Assembly: GCA_024691305.1 (NCBI GenBank)
Contig: JAILNS010000032.1
Location: 1-64,000, forward strand
Length of the DNA: 64,000 nucleotides
Direction of reading: 5' to 3'
Origin: Lachnospiraceae bacterium
GTDB lineage: Bacteria; Bacillota; Clostridia; Lachnospirales; Lachnospiraceae
In this document: positions 61,601-64,000 of the stretch, in pieces
Layout: every line of letters starts with the position of its first letter
Position numbering within the stretch: position 1 is the first letter of the stretch
Notes under the pieces: generated by a model
What the model was told of the DNA's origin: nothing
Database searches by the model: none
The model's input: the letters and a program-made list of their open reading frames with translations, nothing else
Translations under genes and position numbers: made by a program

Positions 61601-62371
61601 ATGGGAAAATTTTTTGCTTTGGACAGTCCTGTCATGCGTTTTCTTTCGCGCCTTGCAGATCTTATGATACTTAATCTGCTCGTACTTATTACATGTATAC
61701 CGATCATCACGGTAGGTGCATCTTTATCCGCACTCCACTATGTCCTGATAAAAATGGTCAGGGATGAAGAAACATATATCACTAAGATGTATTTCAAATC
61801 TTTTAAGGAAAACTTTGCGCAGGGTACGATACTGTGGCTGATCGTCCTGCTTGTAGCTGCGGTGTTTGTGGGTGATTATTTTGTCTTTATCAGGGCAGGA
61901 AAAGAGTTTTCTATCGTATTCGTGGTGGCTGTTTTTGCAGTAGGAGTTTTATTCCTGATGACCAGCATGTATATCTTTCCTCTTCAGGCCAGATTTTACA
62001 ACACAGTCGGTCATACCTTAAAGAATGCATTTCTGGTCATGATCCTTAACTTCCCCAAGAGTATATGCATGCTTTTGCTGTATCTGGTTCCCGTAGTACT
62101 GCTTCTTGTATCGCCCATGGCTACGCCGTTTCTTATTATGTTCGGAATATCTGCACCTTCCCTTGGTGCAGTTTATCTGTACAGAAAAGTATTTTCACGT
62201 TTTGAACCCGAAACGGATGGGATCACTCCGGATATGGAATTCCAGGTAAATATGGAGGGTGTTGAGACCGAAGGCGAAGAGCAGGATAAAATGCCGGAAG
62301 AAACCCCGGATGAAACATTGAATAATGAGCCGGATGAAATGCACAATGAAGAGACGGATGAAACGGTTTAG
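61601..62371 (+). CDS. DUF624 (YesL-type) membrane protein
   Basis: The 256-residue protein has the YesL opening GKFFALDSPVMRFLSRLADLMILNLL and about five membrane helices. YesL-family genes often neighbour sugar ABC transporters, consistent with the msmK gene that follows. The last 45 residues are an acidic, soluble tail with repeats of PDE(T/M)-type motifs (TPDETLNNEPDEMHNEETDE). Function is unknown. Confidence 0.88.
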   Translation: MGKFFALDSPVMRFLSRLADLMILNLLVLITCIPIITVGASLSALHYVLIKMVRDEETYITKMYFKSFKENFAQGTILWLIVLLVAAVFVGDYFVFIRAGKEFSIVFVVAVFAVGVLFLMTSMYIFPLQARFYNTVGHTLKNAFLVMILNFPKSICMLLLYLVPVVLLLVSPMATPFLIMFGISAPSLGAVYLYRKVFSRFEPETDGITPDMEFQVNMEGVETEGEEQDKMPEETPDETLNNEPDEMHNEETDETV

Positions 62372-62456
62372 GCATTTTGCATACATATCGGATATAATTT
62401 TGGGCAAATGAGGTATGGCGTACATCAGGCCCGAAATATATACTATATAACAGATT

Positions 62457-62470
62457 GCGGATTAGTCCGC
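62457..62470 (+). promoter_or_regulatory. Small hairpin in the msmK leader
   Basis: GCGGA/TCCGC with loop TTAG lies 31 nt before the msmK ATG. The 130-nt gap also holds AT-rich TATATACTATATAAC (62439-62451), a probable -10 region. AGGAGG is the ribosome site. Confidence 0.4.
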
Positions 62471-62501
62471 TTATAAAAATGTTAATTTTCAGGAGGTAAA
62501 C

Positions 62502-63611
62502 ATGGCAAGTTTAAGTTTAACTAACATTTGCAAGGTGTATCCCAACGGTTTTGAAGCTGTTAAGGATTTCAACCTTCAGATCGAGGACAAAGAGTTCATC
62601 ATCTTCGTAGGCCCTTCAGGTTGTGGTAAGTCTACTACACTTCGTATGATCGCAGGTTTGGAAGATATTTCTTCCGGTGAACTGAAGATCGGCGACAGGA
62701 TTGTTAATGACGTAGAGCCTAAGGATCGTGATATCGCGATGGTATTCCAGAACTACGCTCTGTATCCTCATATGTCAGTTTATGATAACATGGCTTTTGG
62801 TCTTAAGCTTCGTAAAGTTCCGAAGGATGAGATCGACAAGATGGTTAAAGAAGCAGCTAAGATCCTTGACCTGTCAGCACTCCTTGATCGTAAGCCTAAG
62901 GCTTTGTCAGGTGGTCAGAGACAGCGTGTTGCCATGGGTCGTGCGATCGTTCGTAATCCTCAGGTATTCCTTATGGACGAGCCTCTTTCAAACCTGGATG
63001 CAAAACTTCGTGTACAGATGAGAATTGAGATCGCTAAGCTTCATCAGAGACTTGGAACCACCATCATCTACGTTACACATGACCAGACAGAGGCTATGAC
63101 TCTTGGTGATCGTATCGTTGTTATGAAGGATGGTGTTATCCAGCAGGTTGATACTCCTCAGAACCTTTATGAGAAGCCCGGTAATCTGTTCGTTGCAGGT
63201 TTCATGGGATCACCTCAGATGAACTTCCTTGATGCTGAAGTTGAGGTTAACGGCGACGAAGCCAGTCTTAAGGTTGGCGGCAAGGCTATTCCTCTTCCTC
63301 CTGCTAAGGCTAAGAAACTTATCGATGGCGGCTATAACGGAAAGACCGTTACATTCGGTATCCGTCCCGAGGATGTATATGATTCAGAGATGTTCATCGA
63401 GACAGCTAAATGCGTATTCGAGTCAAACATCAAGGTTTACGAGCTTCTCGGTGCTGAAGTTTATCTGTACTTTGATCTTGATGAGTTCCCGATCACTGCA
63501 AGAGTTGATTCCAGAACTACAGCAAGACCCGGCGATACAGTTAAGTTTGCATTCGATGTTGAGAAGATCCATATCTTTGACAAAGAGACAGAGCAGACCA
63601 TTACTAACTAA
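62502..63611 (+). CDS. msmK: Multi-sugar ABC transporter ATP-binding protein (MsmK/UgpC-type)
   Basis: The 369-residue ATPase shows Walker A FVGPSGCGKSTTLRM, Q-loop FQNYALYPHMSVYDN, signature LSGGQRQRVAMGRAI, Walker B VFLMDEPLSNLDAKLR, then C-terminal TOBE/MalK-like domains (VTFGIRPEDVYDSE). It has no permease or binding protein beside it, matching the orphan ATPases that energise many sugar importers. The mannoside permeases at 31648-33506 lack an ATPase and are likely clients. No in-frame ATA codons are seen, a sign of strong expression. Confidence 0.95.
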   Translation: MASLSLTNICKVYPNGFEAVKDFNLQIEDKEFIIFVGPSGCGKSTTLRMIAGLEDISSGELKIGDRIVNDVEPKDRDIAMVFQNYALYPHMSVYDNMAFGLKLRKVPKDEIDKMVKEAAKILDLSALLDRKPKALSGGQRQRVAMGRAIVRNPQVFLMDEPLSNLDAKLRVQMRIEIAKLHQRLGTTIIYVTHDQTEAMTLGDRIVVMKDGVIQQVDTPQNLYEKPGNLFVAGFMGSPQMNFLDAEVEVNGDEASLKVGGKAIPLPPAKAKKLIDGGYNGKTVTFGIRPEDVYDSEMFIETAKCVFESNIKVYELLGAEVYLYFDLDEFPITARVDSRTTARPGDTVKFAFDVEKIHIFDKETEQTITN

Positions 63612-63629
63612 TCGTAATTATGGTAAGAT

Positions 63630-63664
63630 AAGGGAGATGGGTAACCATCTCCCTTTTATTTTTA
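63630..63664 (+). terminator. Intrinsic terminator after msmK
   Basis: AAGGGAGATGG (63630-63640) and CCATCTCCCTT (63645-63655) are a perfect 11-bp stem with loop GTAA, followed by TTATTTTTA. It is the clearest terminator in the window. Confidence 0.92.
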
Positions 63665-63697
63665 TAAGTATCTGATATTAAATTCCGGAGGTAAAAA

Positions 63698-64000
63698 ATG
63701 ATATCGATCCAGACGATCAAGAACAGTATAGATGATCTAAAAGCGATCACTAAGACAGAATTTGCAATCTACGATACGCTTGGAGCTTTGCAGACAGCCA
63801 CGGGAGATATCGAAAAACCGGATAACTCCATACTCAGCAATTTTGCGGATTCGGCTGCTGACTCTCAGGTGGTCGGAGTACATCATCTGCTCAAGGTCAT
63901 GGACGGTGAGGAACCGATGTATATCCTGGATGCCGTCGGAAACGGTGAAGATACATATACTTATGCAAGGATAGCTGTCAGTTCGCTTCAGAATCTGATG
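63698..64000 (+). CDS. N-terminal part of a possible PucR/CdaR-type regulator
   Basis: The frame starts at ATG 63698 with CGGAGG upstream and runs off the right edge. It is not in the ORF track because the stop is missing. The 101 visible residues (TIKNSIDDLKAITKTEFAIY, SQVVGVHHLLKVMDGEEPMYIL) resemble the sensory region of CdaR/PucR-type regulators often found beside msmK in this family. The DNA-binding domain would lie outside the window. Confidence 0.45.
   Translation, partial: MISIQTIKNSIDDLKAITKTEFAIYDTLGALQTATGDIEKPDNSILSNFADSAADSQVVGVHHLLKVMDGEEPMYILDAVGNGEDTYTYARIAVSSLQNLM

Noticed and set aside
1-64000. tRNA, rRNA, insertion sequences, prophage or plasmid features
   Set aside because: None was recognised on either strand by reading; short or divergent RNA genes could be missed without a covariance search.

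Overview
The window looks like chromosome of a Clostridia member of the family Lachnospiraceae (Butyrivibrio/Roseburia-like). The basis is moderate GC, AGGAGG-type ribosome sites, heavy ATA/AGA/GGA codon use, and a set of genes typical of that family: a VanW protein, an ECF S-component next to coaX, a DUF1667 glycerol-3-phosphate operon, a CbxX-type AAA protein, an orphan MsmK ATPase and GH130 phosphorylases. The species assignment is inference. I saw no rRNA, tRNA, CRISPR array, phage, plasmid or insertion-sequence gene. Almost every base belongs to a tightly packed coding region and no gene-free gap exceeds 300 bases.

Layout. 1-7.1 kb: end of a probable TetR regulator, a DEDD exonuclease divergent from trmB-trmL, a DacF-type carboxypeptidase, a GH133 glycogen debranching enzyme and convergent galK. 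7.2 kb: a 135-nt structured repeat. 7.4-18.1 kb: nth, a hybrid histidine kinase, a probable pantothenate transporter with coaX, a VanW protein, an orphan AIR-synthase-like protein, an Lrp/aminotransferase pair, and a CbxX-like AAA ATPase with a small unknown partner. 18.2-27.5 kb: deoC, a large GH3 glycosidase and a MutS-like ATPase, then a reverse-strand MATE exporter with a YetA/RGLX-like protein, divergent from an AraC regulator.

28.6-44.1 kb is the metabolic centrepiece, a beta-mannooligosaccharide utilisation locus: LacI regulator, sugar-binding lipoprotein, two permeases, cellobiose 2-epimerase, two GH130 phosphorylases, a second copy of the structured repeat, an SGNH esterase, a NUDIX hydrolase and one polypeptide joining a GH1 beta-glucosidase to a class I mannose-6-phosphate isomerase. 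A GDP-mannose pyrophosphorylase/cupin gene and a sugar permease follow. The inferred flow is import, deacetylation, removal of glucosyl caps, phosphorolysis to mannose-1-phosphate, then isomerisation toward fructose-6-phosphate or activation to GDP-mannose. No phosphomannomutase, mannanase or cognate ABC ATPase lies in the locus; a general MsmK-type ATPase is encoded 30 kb downstream at 62.5 kb.

44.2-64 kb: an anaerobic glycerol-3-phosphate dehydrogenase-like operon, a cell-surface polysaccharide cluster (two GT2, two GT4, one GT39-like membrane protein, and a beta-helix lipoprotein with a collagen-like Gly-Thr-X tail), an MBL-fold hydrolase, proC, metG, an alpha/beta hydrolase, DUF1002, GNAT and DUF624 proteins, msmK with a strong terminator, and the start of a possible PucR/CdaR-type regulator. 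The points most worth a second look are the two structured repeats with compensatory stem changes, the GH1-ManA fusion, and the palindrome shared by the lacI promoter and the head of the mannoside operon.
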